A stretch of DNA of 32,217 nt from Candidatus Gallimonas intestinigallinarum (GTDB lineage Bacteria > Bacillota_A > Clostridia > Christensenellales > Borkfalkiaceae), in the NCBI GenBank assembly GCA_019116405.1, contig DXBS01000073.1, positions 1-32,217 on the forward strand. Direction: 5' to 3'. The notes beneath the pieces are model-generated. The model saw only the letters and a list, made by a program, of their open reading frames with translations. It had not been told where the DNA came from and ran no database searches. Shown piece after piece: positions 1-8,201 of this stretch. How positions within the stretch are numbered: the first letter of the stretch is position 1; every line of letters begins with the position of its first letter. Position numbers and translations under genes: made by a program.

Positions 1-17
1 GACGTGTAAAGCGCCAT
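1..17 (-). CDS. 5' end of an unidentified protein gene, cut by window edge
   Basis: A minus-strand ATG at 17-15 is preceded by a strong ribosome binding site, AGGAGG at 29-24, and opens with Met-Ala-Leu-Tyr-Thr before the window ends. Only five complete codons are visible, so no function can be given. The start lies downstream of the tex terminator, so this is probably the first gene of a separate unit transcribed leftwards. Confidence 0.6.
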
Positions 18-95
18 AAAAATCCTCCTCAACGGGTGTTTTCACCTTCTATTGTACGCGTTTTGCGCCGAGTTGTCAACTTCTCCGCGCCGCGC

Positions 96-124
96 AAAAA
101 ACGCCCGCACGGGCGGGCGTTTTC
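96..124 (-). terminator. Intrinsic terminator of tex
   Basis: An 8-bp perfect GC-rich stem (101-108 pairing with 113-120) with a four-base loop is followed on the minus strand by a run of T (A-run 96-101 on the plus strand). It lies 13 bases past the tex stop codon. Confidence 0.85.
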
Positions 125-136
125 ACGTTCGGAAAA

Positions 137-2305
137 TTACTTTTTGGGTTTTTTCATGGTGAGCGAAATGCGCTTTTTCTTCTCGTCCACCTCTTTCACC
201 CATACGGTGACGACGTCGCCCACCGAGAGCACCTCGGAGGGGTGGCGGATAAAGCGGTCGCAGATCTGCGAGATATGCACAAGCCCGTCCTGATGCACGC
301 CGATATCCACGAACGCGCCGAAGTCGATGACGTTCCTGACCGTCCCCTTGAGCTCCATGCCCGGCTTTAAGTCCTTGATCTCCAGGACGTCCGTACGAAG
401 GAGCGGGGGCGGGAGCTCGTCGCGGGGATCGCGCCCCGGCTTCAGGAGTTCGGAGACGACGTCGCGCAGCGTCGGAACGCCCACGCCGCAGTCCGCGGCC
501 GCCTTCTCCTCGCCGTACGCCTTGATGCGCGCCTTCAGCTCGGTGAGCCTGCCCGCGCGCACGTCCTCCTCGGTATAGCCGCAGATGGAGAGAAGCTTTT
601 CGGCGGCGGCGTAGCTCTCGGGGTGCACGGCGGTGTTGTCCAGAATCTCCTTGCTCTCGGGCACGCGCAAGAAGCCCGCGCACTGCTCGAACGCCTTTGC
701 GCCCAGCTTGGGCACCTTGAGCAGCTGTCTGCGCGAGGAGAACGAACCGTTCTCTTCGCGGTACTTGACAACGTTCGCCGCCACGCCCGCGTTGAGTCCC
801 GAGACCCTGGCAAGCAGGGGCGCGGACGCGGTATTCAGGTCGACGCCGACCGCGTTGACGCAGTCCTCGACGACGCCGTCCAGCGCCTCGGTGAGCCGCT
901 TTTCGGGCATGTCGTGCTGGTACTGCCCCACGCCGATGGACTTGGGGTCGATCTTGACAAGTTCCGCAAGCGGATCCTGCAGGCGTCTTGCAATGGAGAC
1001 GGCGGAGCGCAGGTTGACGTCAAAATCGGGGAATTCCGCTGCCGCCAGGGGAGACGCGGAATAGACAGACGCGCCCGCCTCATTGACGATGGCGTAGGAG
1101 ACGCCCGCATCCTTGCCAAGCCCGCCGATGAGTTCGACGGTCATCTGCTCGGTCTCGCGGCTCGCCGTGCCGTTGCCGATGGCGATATGCCTGACGGCGT
1201 GCTTTCTGATGAGCGCGGTGAGCTTTTCAATGCACTCGCGCTTCTGGCGCTCGCCGTGCGTCGGGTAGACGACGGTGGTATCCAGCACTTTGCCCGTGCC
1301 GTCCACGACGGCGACCTTGCAGCCCATGCGGTACCCGGGATCAAGACCCATCGTCACAAAGCCCTTGACGGGCGGCTGCATCAGAAGGGGCTTTAAGTTG
1401 AGCGCAAACTGACCGATCGCGCCCTCGCTCGCCGCATCGGTGAGCGTGGCGCGGATCTCGCGCTCCATGGAGGGCGCAATGAGGCGGTCGTATGCATCGG
1501 CCGCGGCAGCTTCCACGAAGGAAGTGGAAGCGCACTTCTTTTTGAGCACCCTGCGGTAAACCCCGCCCAGCGCCGCGTCACGGTTGATGACGATGCTGAC
1601 CTTGAGCACCTCCTCCTTCTCGCCGCGGTTGACGGCGAGTACCTGATGCCCCTGGATCTTATTGACGGGCGCAGTGAAGGCGTAGTAGTTGCGGTAGACG
1701 GTGTCCTCGGGATCCTTCTTCGCCGCGACGGACACGACGTCCGCCCACTCGGTGTACAGCTCCCGGAGCGCCTTTCTGACGTCGGCGTCGTCCGAGATGG
1801 TCTCGGCAATGATATCGGACGCGCCCGCGAGCGCCTCCTCCACCGAATTCACCCCCTTCCCGGGGTCGACGTAGTCCTTTGCCGCCTCCTCGGGCGCGGG
1901 ACAGTCGGGCGCCTGCGCATACAGAAGTTCTGCAAGCGGCGCAAGCCCTTTTTCGCGCGCGATGGTGGCGCGGGTGCGGCGTTTCTGTTTATAGGGACGG
2001 TAGATGTCCTCGACCTCGGCGAGCGTCTTTGACTCGTCGATGGCATGGTCGAGCTCCTGAGTCATCTTGCCCTGATTGATGATGGAAGTCTTGACTTCCT
2101 GCCGCCGCGCCTCCAGGTTCCTGAGGTAGGCAAGGCGGTCTGCAAGGCTGCGGATGGTCTGGTCGTCCATCGCGCCGTGCATCTCCTTACGATAGCGCGC
2201 GATGAAGGGCACCGTGTTGCCCTCGTCCAGAAGGGCGATGACATTCTCCACATAGTCCTTGCGCTGCCCGAGCTCTTCGGACAGGATCTCGCTGATCGTC
2301 TGCAT
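137..2305 (-). CDS. tex: Tex family RNA-binding transcription accessory protein
   Basis: A 722-residue protein of the usual Tex length. From the N-terminus it shows the helical Tex N domain, a YqgF-like RNase H fold (GFVTMGLDPGYRMG around residue 320), helix-hairpin-helix segments (VGVDLNTASAPLLARVSG) and a C-terminal S1 domain (LKGTVRNVIDFGAFVDIGVH) ending in a lysine-rich tail. Tex binds nucleic acid in the cytoplasm and is tied to transcription and RNA handling. The reading frame is open to 2389, but a promoter at 2361-2389 and a ribosome binding site (AAGGAG) just before ATG 2305 fix the start. It is monocistronic, with its own promoter and terminator. Family assignment is secure; the precise cellular role is not well defined for any Tex. 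Confidence 0.96.
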   Translation of the reverse strand: MQTISEILSEELGQRKDYVENVIALLDEGNTVPFIARYRKEMHGAMDDQTIRSLADRLAYLRNLEARRQEVKTSIINQGKMTQELDHAIDESKTLAEVEDIYRPYKQKRRTRATIAREKGLAPLAELLYAQAPDCPAPEEAAKDYVDPGKGVNSVEEALAGASDIIAETISDDADVRKALRELYTEWADVVSVAAKKDPEDTVYRNYYAFTAPVNKIQGHQVLAVNRGEKEEVLKVSIVINRDAALGGVYRRVLKKKCASTSFVEAAAADAYDRLIAPSMEREIRATLTDAASEGAIGQFALNLKPLLMQPPVKGFVTMGLDPGYRMGCKVAVVDGTGKVLDTTVVYPTHGERQKRECIEKLTALIRKHAVRHIAIGNGTASRETEQMTVELIGGLGKDAGVSYAIVNEAGASVYSASPLAAAEFPDFDVNLRSAVSIARRLQDPLAELVKIDPKSIGVGQYQHDMPEKRLTEALDGVVEDCVNAVGVDLNTASAPLLARVSGLNAGVAANVVKYREENGSFSSRRQLLKVPKLGAKAFEQCAGFLRVPESKEILDNTAVHPESYAAAEKLLSICGYTEEDVRAGRLTELKARIKAYGEEKAAADCGVGVPTLRDVVSELLKPGRDPRDELPPPLLRTDVLEIKDLKPGMELKGTVRNVIDFGAFVDIGVHQDGLVHISQICDRFIRHPSEVLSVGDVVTVWVKEVDEKKKRISLTMKKPKK

Positions 2306-2360
2306 GACGTTCTCCTTCCACCGCGGCAAATGCGCCTGCCGATCGGTGACAGTACGAATC

Positions 2361-2389
2361 ATTATACCATGTTCGCATGGGAAAGACAA
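2361..2389 (-). promoter_or_regulatory. Sigma-A promoter of tex
   Basis: Minus-strand TTGTCT (2389-2384), 17-bp spacer, TATAAT (2366-2361). Transcription would begin near 2354, about 50 bases before the ATG at 2305, which rules out the longer open frame starting at 2389. Confidence 0.85.
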
Positions 2390-2445
2390 CCAAAAACATG
2401 CACAATTCGCCTTTGGTTTTTTTGATACTTTCCTCCGAACGGCAT

Positions 2446-2470
2446 AAAAAAACGCGGTGCATGCACCGCG
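2446..2470 (-). terminator. Terminator of the first lipoprotein gene
   Basis: A perfect 18-bp palindrome (2453-2470) followed on the minus strand by seven T residues (plus-strand A-run 2446-2452), starting 14 bases after the stop codon at 2484. Confidence 0.85.
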
Positions 2471-2483
2471 CCTTGGTCGTCGA

Positions 2484-3248
2484 TCAGACAGACGGCAGCG
2501 TTACGCTCTGCCCGCCGTAGGTGATCATTACACTGACCGAAATGGAGACGGACGCATTATCGCTCTCCGTCGGTACGGCATCGGAAATAATCATCGCGGC
2601 GATCCTGCCGCCTTGCAGCTTCAGCGTCAGCGTTGCGGTGACGGGCGTCCCCAGTACCCCCGTCAGGGAAACGCTCTTGCAGTAGCCCTGCTTCTCGTCG
2701 TTCCAGATGAACTGGTCGTATTCATCGGCATACTCTGTTAAGCTGCCCGTGTAGACGCTCGTCGCAAGCAGGGAAACGCCCTGATCGACGTCCCCCAAAT
2801 CGGAGATCGTCTCCATCGTCCAGTCTCCGTCCTCGCCCTGATAGTAGTACTGATAGCGGGACACGTCCGCCACATAATAGTTGTCTGTGACGTTCGGATC
2901 GAGGTGAAGCGCATCATTGATATACATTTCACTGCGCTGATAGCGATGCACTTTTTCATCTGCGACGACCAGCTCGTAGGAAACGACCCGGGCGGCGTCG
3001 CCATCGCTTGAGCGCACTTCGCTCTCAATGCTGTAGTTGGCGTTGTTAAATGTATAGGAACGATCGCCGGCGCCCTGCGTGGGATCGGAAAACGCCGCTT
3101 CCCAGTCTGCGCGAGAGCCGACGCGCTCAGAGACCATATCCTCTGCGTTATCCGCGACGTCATTTGGCTCCTCGGCACATGCCGCGAGGCTTGCGATCAT
3201 CGCCGCCGAAAGCACGCCCGCCGCAAACACGGCAATTGCTCTTTTCAT
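2484..3248 (-). CDS. Lipoprotein of unknown function (paralogue A)
   Basis: A 254-residue protein with a lipoprotein signal peptide: charged MKR, hydrophobic core, lipobox LAAC with Cys24 as the lipidation site. The mature part is acidic and rich in Ser, Thr, Asp and Tyr, likely mostly beta-structured, and ends in GGQSVTLPSV. The neighbouring gene at 3370-4251 ends in GGQSITLPTV and has the same layout, so the two are paralogues. The product should sit on the outer face of the cytoplasmic membrane. No enzymatic motif is visible. The start is fixed by AGGAGG at 3262-3257 and by the promoter at 3278-3306. I do not recognise the family; a LolA/LppX-like fold is conceivable but unproven. Confidence 0.85.
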   Translation of the reverse strand: MKRAIAVFAAGVLSAAMIASLAACAEEPNDVADNAEDMVSERVGSRADWEAAFSDPTQGAGDRSYTFNNANYSIESEVRSSDGDAARVVSYELVVADEKVHRYQRSEMYINDALHLDPNVTDNYYVADVSRYQYYYQGEDGDWTMETISDLGDVDQGVSLLATSVYTGSLTEYADEYDQFIWNDEKQGYCKSVSLTGVLGTPVTATLTLKLQGGRIAAMIISDAVPTESDNASVSISVSVMITYGGQSVTLPSV

Positions 3249-3277
3249 CGTAGTATCCTCCTTGAGTGGGTAAGAGT

Positions 3278-3306
3278 ATCATAGCCCTTTTACCGCCGTC
3301 TGTCAA
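3278..3306 (-). promoter_or_regulatory. Sigma-A promoter of lipoprotein A
   Basis: Minus-strand TTGACA (3306-3301), 17-bp spacer, TATGAT (3283-3278), about 30 bases before the start codon. Confidence 0.88.
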
Positions 3307-3324
3307 GGAAATTCCCCTTCTATC

Positions 3325-3360
3325 CCAAAAAATGCGCAGCTTCCGCCGCGCATTTTTTGG
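3325..3360 (-). terminator. Terminator between the two lipoprotein genes
   Basis: A 13-bp stem (3325-3337 pairing with 3348-3360) with A-rich and T-rich outer arms and a 10-base loop. It lies just past the stop at 3370 and can act in either direction. Confidence 0.8.
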
Positions 3361-3369
3361 AAAATCAAT

Positions 3370-4251
3370 TTATACCGTGGGCAGTGTGATGCTCTGTCCG
3401 CCGACCGTATAGACCATGCCCATGCCCGCGGAGCCCGTCATTGTCATGCCGGAAACACTTGCATCGAGCGACGCCTCCTGCAGAACTGCGGCGAGTTTGC
3501 CGTCCCTGATCTTGATGATGAGCTTGCCGCCGACATCGCCGACGACGCTCCCGGCGCCGCCCATATCGCTCGCATTGTTATAGACATGCCCCTTATCTTC
3601 GGCACTGTAGGTGAAATCATCGAACTGCGACGCATAGACGGACACCTCGTCGAGCGCTTCCGTCAGGGCATCGATCTGCTCCAGCACGCTGTCTGCAACG
3701 CCGCTTGCCGCGCCAAGCGAGCCGCTCACAGTGTTCCATTCGCCGTCATTCACCCTGACATACAGCGCCACCTGTCCGTTCTCATAAGAAGTGTACATCT
3801 CGACAGTGCCGCTCTGGTCGACGGCGGTGCCGCCCATTGTCTCCAACACCGACTCCGAGCCGTCCATCTTCATGGTATATTCCATGGTGATATGCGTCTT
3901 ATGATCTGCCGCGACAATGCTCGCCGAGATATTCATATCGACGGACATGCTGCCGCCTTCAAAGATCACGGTGTCGCCCATCCGCTGCTCTTCAACCGTG
4001 ACGTCCATGTCGACGTCCATTTCATAGCTGACGGCAAAGTTCGCCGCCTCCGTTTCCTCCACGGCAGAAACGGTGACGAAATCCCCTTCGCCCACTTCGT
4101 TGAGCGCTGCGACCCATTGCTCTTCGGTGACTTCTTCGCCCTGGATATTCCTTGCCTGTGCGATCGCACCGTTTCCGCCGCAGCCCGCAAGTCCCATGAC
4201 CATGGCAACGCTCAGCACGCCGCCTGCAATCCCTGCAAAAACTTTTCTCAT
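3370..4251 (-). CDS. Lipoprotein of unknown function (paralogue B)
   Basis: A 293-residue protein beginning MRKVFAGIAGGVLSVAMVMG, with lipobox LAGC and Cys24 as the predicted lipid anchor. The mature domain has alternating short strands rich in Thr, Val and acidic residues, and the terminal GGQSITLPTV matches the end of paralogue A (2484-3248). The open frame extends to 4302, but AAGGAG at 4263-4258 and the promoter at 4293-4321 point to ATG 4251. The two genes are adjacent, same strand, each with promoter and terminator, so they look like a tandem duplication that has diverged strongly. It is likely an exported, membrane-tethered protein; the ligand or role is unknown. Confidence 0.85.
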   Translation of the reverse strand: MRKVFAGIAGGVLSVAMVMGLAGCGGNGAIAQARNIQGEEVTEEQWVAALNEVGEGDFVTVSAVEETEAANFAVSYEMDVDMDVTVEEQRMGDTVIFEGGSMSVDMNISASIVAADHKTHITMEYTMKMDGSESVLETMGGTAVDQSGTVEMYTSYENGQVALYVRVNDGEWNTVSGSLGAASGVADSVLEQIDALTEALDEVSVYASQFDDFTYSAEDKGHVYNNASDMGGAGSVVGDVGGKLIIKIRDGKLAAVLQEASLDASVSGMTMTGSAGMGMVYTVGGQSITLPTV

Positions 4252-4292
4252 ATCGTTCTCCTTTGCCGTAAAAAATAACTCCCGGCAGGAGT

Positions 4293-4321
4293 ATTCTATC
4301 ATACGCCGCGGAAGTTGTCAA
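4293..4321 (-). promoter_or_regulatory. Sigma-A promoter of lipoprotein B
   Basis: Minus-strand TTGACA (4321-4316), 17-bp spacer, TAGAAT (4298-4293), about 42 bases before the start at 4251. Confidence 0.87.
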
Positions 4322-4351
4322 TAGGTAAATATTATTTTACAAAGAGAACTT

Positions 4352-5068
4352 TCAGATGAGCAGTAAGAGAATGCTCACAAACTGGAGGGCGGTTCCGGCA
4401 ATGTCAAACAGATGCCAGATGGAGTGGAACCAGCGTAACTTTCTGCCGAGCGCAAAGAATACGATGCCGCCCGTATACGCGATGCCGCCCGCAAGCAGGA
4501 AGATGATTGCCGCAAGCGACATAGTCTCAAGCAGCAGCGGAAAGAGCACGAGCGCCATCCAGCCCTCGACGAAATAGAGCGCCATGGAAATGCCCTTGAC
4601 CACCTTGTTATTCATGGCGATGGCATTCATGATGATGCCCGCGACCGCGCACACCCACTGGATGGCGAACACGACCCAGCCCACCGTCGTCCCGCCGAGT
4701 GCGATGAGACAGAAGGGAGAATATGTCCCCGCAATGAGTAGGTAGATGGTGCAGTGATCAAAGACGCGGAACACGCCCTTTGCCCTGCCGTCGGGCAGGA
4801 AGTGATAGAGCGTACTCATTGTGTACAGCGTAACGACGCCGAACCCGAACAGCGAGACGCCCGTTAATGCCATGGCGTCGGGATATGCCAGAATGGCGAG
4901 AACGACCCAGAAAGCAAGCCCCATTGCACCGCCGACAATGTGCGAGACGGCGTTGAAGATTTCCTCGCCCTTGGTGTAAAAGGACAAAAATCCCTTCTTT
5001 CCCGGCCTCTGGATTTGCTTCGTTTCTGCTTCCTTGGCGGGGCAATTGCCCGAAACGATTGCCTGCAT
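4352..5068 (-). CDS. trhA: Hemolysin III / TrhA family (PAQR) membrane protein
   Basis: A 238-residue protein with about seven hydrophobic segments, the usual size for bacterial hemolysin III/TrhA. PAQR-superfamily signatures are visible: GEEIFNAVSHIVGG before the first membrane segment, STLYHF after the second, FDHCTIYLLIAGTYSP in the middle, and HSIWHLFDIAG near the C-terminus. The conserved Ser, Asp and His residues would line a metal site within the membrane. Bacterial members are linked to membrane fluidity homeostasis; haemolysis is only the historical name. The start at 5068 is preferred over an in-frame TTG upstream because GGGAGG sits seven bases before it. It is a single gene with a weak promoter at 5096-5124. 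Confidence 0.93.
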   Translation of the reverse strand: MQAIVSGNCPAKEAETKQIQRPGKKGFLSFYTKGEEIFNAVSHIVGGAMGLAFWVVLAILAYPDAMALTGVSLFGFGVVTLYTMSTLYHFLPDGRAKGVFRVFDHCTIYLLIAGTYSPFCLIALGGTTVGWVVFAIQWVCAVAGIIMNAIAMNNKVVKGISMALYFVEGWMALVLFPLLLETMSLAAIIFLLAGGIAYTGGIVFFALGRKLRWFHSIWHLFDIAGTALQFVSILLLLI

Positions 5069-5095
5069 ATTTCTGCCTCCCAAACTTGTGCTGAT

Positions 5096-5124
5096 GTGAT
5101 ATTTACACCGTCAGTATATGGCAA
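5096..5124 (-). promoter_or_regulatory. Possible promoter of trhA
   Basis: Minus-strand TTGCCA (5124-5119), 17-bp spacer, TATCAC (5101-5096). The -10 match is weak, but the spacing and the place just upstream of the gene fit. Confidence 0.5.
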
Positions 5125-5260
5125 GCGGCGATTTTTCGCAACTGTTTGCCCGCATATTTTGCCCTATTCGTGTCGCCGGCGCGTCTACCGTAATTTTTGC
5201 CGTTTCTACACCGAAACATGCGCATTCTACGCCCAAAAATGACAATTCTATTCGAAAAGT

Positions 5261-5289
5261 AAGCGGCTCTACCGTGAGTAGAACCGCTT
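5261..5289 (-). terminator. Hairpin ending the pfl operon
   Basis: A 12-bp stem with one G-U type mismatch and a five-base loop, directly after the stop at 5294. Only four T residues follow on the minus strand, so termination may be incomplete. Between here and the trhA promoter (5125-5260) I see nothing else. Confidence 0.6.
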
Positions 5290-5293
5290 CTGA

Positions 5294-5575
5294 TCAGGAA
5301 AAAATAAATGCCAGCACGATGACGGCGATGACGATGACCGCGCCGATCGTATAGGTGATCGTGCGGATGCGCTTGCGCTTTTGCTCGTCCATCGGCTTAT
5401 AGCCCGTGGGCGTCAGCTCGGCGCCGCACTTGGGGCATTTGGTCATGTGATCGAGCGCCTCCGCACCGCAGGCGGGACAGGTGACGACGTGACTTCTCAG
5501 GCGCTCATACTGACGCTGTGCGCGCGCGGCCTCCCGCGCCTCTTTGCGCGCCTTTTTTTCCTCCGGAGTCGCCAT
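5294..5575 (-). CDS. Small tail-anchored zinc-ribbon protein
   Basis: A 93-residue protein in three parts. The N-terminus is a highly charged helix rich in Lys, Arg, Glu and Ala (residues 1-28). A zinc ribbon follows, CPACG (about 34-38) and CPKCG (about 48-52), with four Cys to bind one zinc. The end is a single hydrophobic membrane helix (about 72-93) with almost no tail, so the zinc ribbon would face the cytoplasm. Its ATG lies three bases after the stop of the glycyl-radical subunit and has only a poor ribosome binding site, so it is probably translated by coupling. No function is known. Position at the end of the pyruvate formate-lyase operon is the only clue. Confidence 0.85.
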   Translation of the reverse strand: MATPEEKKARKEAREAARAQRQYERLRSHVVTCPACGAEALDHMTKCPKCGAELTPTGYKPMDEQKRKRIRTITYTIGAVIVIAVIVLAFIFS

Positions 5576-5578
5576 ATG

Positions 5579-5815
5579 TCACATGCTCTCGTGAATGGTG
5601 CGTGCGATGACGTCGTCCTGCTGCTCTTTGGTCAGCTTGTTGAAGTTGACCGCGTACCCGCTCACGCGGATGGTGAGCTGCGGGTACTTTTCGGGATGCT
5701 TCTGCGCATCGAGCAGCGTCTCGCGGTTGAATACGTTGACGTTGAGATGATAGCCGCCGTCGCCGACATAGGCGTCCAGCATGTTGACCAGATTTTCCGT
5801 TCTCTGATTTGCCAT
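5579..5815 (-). CDS. Stand-alone glycyl-radical subunit of pyruvate formate-lyase
   Basis: A 78-residue protein consisting only of the C-terminal glycyl-radical domain of pyruvate formate-lyase. It contains [31 protein letters not shown] and a [16 protein letters not shown] end; Gly53 in RVSGYA corresponds to the radical glycine (Gly734 in E. coli PflB). The preceding gene stops exactly where this domain should begin, and 29 bases separate them. A strong AGGAGG at 5829-5824 lies eight bases before the ATG, and the frame differs from pflB, so this is a designed second cistron and not a readthrough product. It resembles E. coli GrcA/YfiD but lacks that protein's N-terminal half. Inference: it docks onto the truncated PflB to form the active enzyme and is the target of PflA. 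Confidence 0.93.
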   Translation of the reverse strand: MANQRTENLVNMLDAYVGDGGYHLNVNVFNRETLLDAQKHPEKYPQLTIRVSGYAVNFNKLTKEQQDDVIARTIHESM

Positions 5816-5823
5816 GATGATTT

Positions 5824-5829
5824 CCTCCT
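5824..5829 (-). promoter_or_regulatory. Strong RBS of the split glycyl-radical subunit
   Basis: AGGAGG eight bases before ATG 5815, located in the 29-base gap after the pflB stop. It supports independent initiation of the 78-residue subunit. Confidence 0.85.
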
Positions 5830-5844
5830 CTGCTTTGATGGTAC

Positions 5845-7884
5845 TTATTCTGCTTCCTCGTCCTTGCCCAGCGACTGCGGGGTGATGGAGAAGGTGTTGG
5901 AGATGCCGTCCCGCGCGTATTCGTACGGAAGCTTTGCGACCGACTCCAGCGACGCGAGCGCGCCGTGGGAGTCGCGGCCGTGCATGGGGTTGGCGCCCGG
6001 GGCGAGCGGCGCGCCTGCGCGGCGGCCGTCGGGTGTGTTGCCCGTCTTTTTGCCGTAGACGACGTTGGACGTGATCGTCAGGATGGACATGGTCGGGATG
6101 GAGCCGCGGTAGGTCTCGTGCGACTTGATGAAGTTCATGAACGTGCGCACCAGCCAAACGGCGATCTCGTCCGCCCTGTCATCATTGTTGCCGTACTTGG
6201 GATAGTCGCCCTCGATCCTGAAGTCGGTGACGATGCCGTCCTCATTGCGGATGGGATAGACCTTGGCGTACCTGATCGCGGACAGACTGTCCGCTGCGCA
6301 GGAGAGTCCCGCAATGCCCGTGGCGAAGAAGCGGCGCACGGTGGAATCGTGCAACGCCATCTCCAGCGCCTCGTAGCAGTACTTATCGTGCATGTAGTGG
6401 ATGACGTTGAGGGTGTTGACGTACAGCCCCGCCAGCCAGCGCATCATCTCCGTGTACTTTTCGACGACCTCGTGGTAGTCGAGCGGACCGTCGCCGAGAA
6501 TGGGCGCATATGCGGGCGAGACCTGCATGGGCTTGCCGTTTTTGTCGCGCGAGATCTCGTCCTTGCCGCCGTTGATCGCGTACAGCAGGCACTTGGCAAG
6601 GTTTGCCCTTGCGCCAAAGAACTGCATGTCCTTGCCCACGCGCATGCTCGAGACGCAGCACGCGATGCAGTAGTCGTCCCCCATCTCCGGGCGCATCAGA
6701 TCGTCGCTTTCATACTGGACGGCGGACGTCTTGATGGAGATCTCCGCGCAGAAGTTCTTAAATCCCTTGGGAAGGCGCCTGGACCAGAGCACCGTGAGGT
6801 TGGGTTCGGGCGCGGGCCCGAGGTTCTCCAGCGTATGAAGAATGCGGAAGCTGTTCTTGGTGACGAGCGTTCTGCCGTCCGTACCCATGCCGCCGATGCT
6901 CTCCGTGACCCAGGTCGGATCGCCGCTGAACAGCTCGTTGTACTCCTTGGTGCGCATGAACTTGACGACGCGCAGCTTCATGACAAAGTGGTCGATGAGC
7001 TCCTGCGCCTCCGTTTCCGTGAGCGTCCCCTCGTCTAAGTCGCGCTGGATATAGATATCGAGGAAGGTGGAGTTTCTGCCGATGGACATCGCCGCGCCGT
7101 TCTGGTCTTTGATGGCGCCAAGATACCCGAAGTACAGCCACTGGACCGCCTCCTGCTCCGTCTCCGCGGGACGGGAGATGTCAAAGCCATAGGCTGCCGC
7201 CATCTCCTTGAGGCGGCCGAGCGCCTTGATCTGCTCGGCGATCTCCTCGCGGTCGCGGATCTTGTCGGGCGTCATGCTGCCGTCCAGAAGCGCCTTGTCC
7301 TCCCCCTTCTTTTTGATGAGGTAGTCCACGCCGTAGAGCGCGACGCGGCGGTAGTCGCCGACGATCCTGCCCCTGCCGTAGCTGTCGGGAAGTCCCGTGA
7401 GAATATGCGCGTGACGGGCGCGGCGCATTTCGGGCGTGTAGACATCGAACACGGCGTCGTTGTGCGTCTTGCGGTACTTCGAGAAGATCTCCTTGATCTT
7501 GGGATCGAGCTCATAGCCGTACATCTTGAGCGCCTCTTCCGCCATGCGCAGTCCGCCGAAGGGCTGCAGCGAGCGCTTGAAGGGCTCGTCCGTCTGCATG
7601 CCGACGATCTTCTCGAGGTCTTTATTGAAGTACCCCGCCCCGTGCGAATTGACGCGCGAGACAACGGAAGTATCCGCGGAATATACGCCGCCGCGCTTGC
7701 GCTCCTCTTCGGAGAGCTGCATGACCTGCGCCCAGAGCGTCTTGGTCGCCTCCGTCGCGGGGGCGAGGAAGTCGCCCTCCCCTTCGTAGGGCGTATAGTT
7801 GCGCTGAATGAAGTCGCGCACATCAACTTCGTCGTTGCTCCATCTGCCGCGTTCAAAGCCGCGCCATGCCTTTTCGTTTGTCAT
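5845..7884 (-). CDS. pflB: Pyruvate formate-lyase catalytic subunit lacking its glycyl-radical domain
   Basis: A 679-residue protein; full-length PflB is about 750-760. It follows E. coli PflB closely from [14 protein letters not shown] through [23 protein letters not shown] and [10 protein letters not shown] segments to [14 protein letters not shown], where a TAA stop replaces the linker to the glycyl-radical domain. The two catalytic cysteines are present at residues 409-410 (IACCVS; Cys418-Cys419 in E. coli). The enzyme converts pyruvate and CoA to acetyl-CoA and formate in the anaerobic cytoplasm. The missing domain is encoded by the next gene (5579-5815). The start at 7884 is chosen for GGAG nine bases upstream and for family N-terminal length; ATG 7899 is an alternative. 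It is the third gene of the pflA operon. Confidence 0.95.
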   Translation of the reverse strand: MTNEKAWRGFERGRWSNDEVDVRDFIQRNYTPYEGEGDFLAPATEATKTLWAQVMQLSEEERKRGGVYSADTSVVSRVNSHGAGYFNKDLEKIVGMQTDEPFKRSLQPFGGLRMAEEALKMYGYELDPKIKEIFSKYRKTHNDAVFDVYTPEMRRARHAHILTGLPDSYGRGRIVGDYRRVALYGVDYLIKKKGEDKALLDGSMTPDKIRDREEIAEQIKALGRLKEMAAAYGFDISRPAETEQEAVQWLYFGYLGAIKDQNGAAMSIGRNSTFLDIYIQRDLDEGTLTETEAQELIDHFVMKLRVVKFMRTKEYNELFSGDPTWVTESIGGMGTDGRTLVTKNSFRILHTLENLGPAPEPNLTVLWSRRLPKGFKNFCAEISIKTSAVQYESDDLMRPEMGDDYCIACCVSSMRVGKDMQFFGARANLAKCLLYAINGGKDEISRDKNGKPMQVSPAYAPILGDGPLDYHEVVEKYTEMMRWLAGLYVNTLNVIHYMHDKYCYEALEMALHDSTVRRFFATGIAGLSCAADSLSAIRYAKVYPIRNEDGIVTDFRIEGDYPKYGNNDDRADEIAVWLVRTFMNFIKSHETYRGSIPTMSILTITSNVVYGKKTGNTPDGRRAGAPLAPGANPMHGRDSHGALASLESVAKLPYEYARDGISNTFSITPQSLGKDEEAE

Positions 7885-7928
7885 CTCTGAATTCTCCATC
7901 GTATATATTTTGTGACAATATTTGCGTG

Positions 7929-8201
7929 TTATGCTTCCAGCTTTGCATCCAGCCACAGAGAGAGGATCTCCTCGGGCTGAAATCCCGTACAGCGCGCCAC
8001 CTCCGCGCCGTCCTTGAAGACGATGAGCGTGGGGACGCGGTCAACGGCGAGCGCCTGCACGCGCGCCGCATTCTCGGGCGTGACTTCCAGGTGCTCGACC
8101 CCGATGCCGCGCTCGCCTGCCAACTTTCTGACGACGGGCAGGAGGGTATAGCAGTTGGCGCACGACTCGCCGCTCACTTCCAGGAGAGAAAATTTGCTCA
8201 T
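7929..8201 (-). CDS. Thioredoxin-like protein with CANC motif
   Basis: A 90-residue thioredoxin-fold protein. The redox motif is Cys14-Ala-Asn-Cys17 in place of the CGPC of classical thioredoxins, and [10 protein letters not shown] gives the conserved cis-proline loop (RVPT). It is shorter than thioredoxin because it starts just before the CxxC strand. Its ATG overlaps the TGA stop of pflA by four bases, and pflB begins 44 bases further on, so it is co-translated with the activase. Known family members reduce disulfides in the cytoplasm. Inference from context: it may keep PflA, PflB or the exposed radical subunit reduced. The CANC motif also resembles some small redox-active thioredoxins of anaerobes, so another partner is possible. 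Confidence 0.88.
   Translation of the reverse strand: MSKFSLLEVSGESCANCYTLLPVVRKLAGERGIGVEHLEVTPENAARVQALAVDRVPTLIVFKDGAEVARCTGFQPEEILSLWLDAKLEA

Noticed and set aside
5579..5847. Programmed frameshift joining PflB to its radical domain
   Set aside because: The pflB frame ends at a TAA 29 bases before a separate ATG with AGGAGG, and no slippery run is present at the stop.
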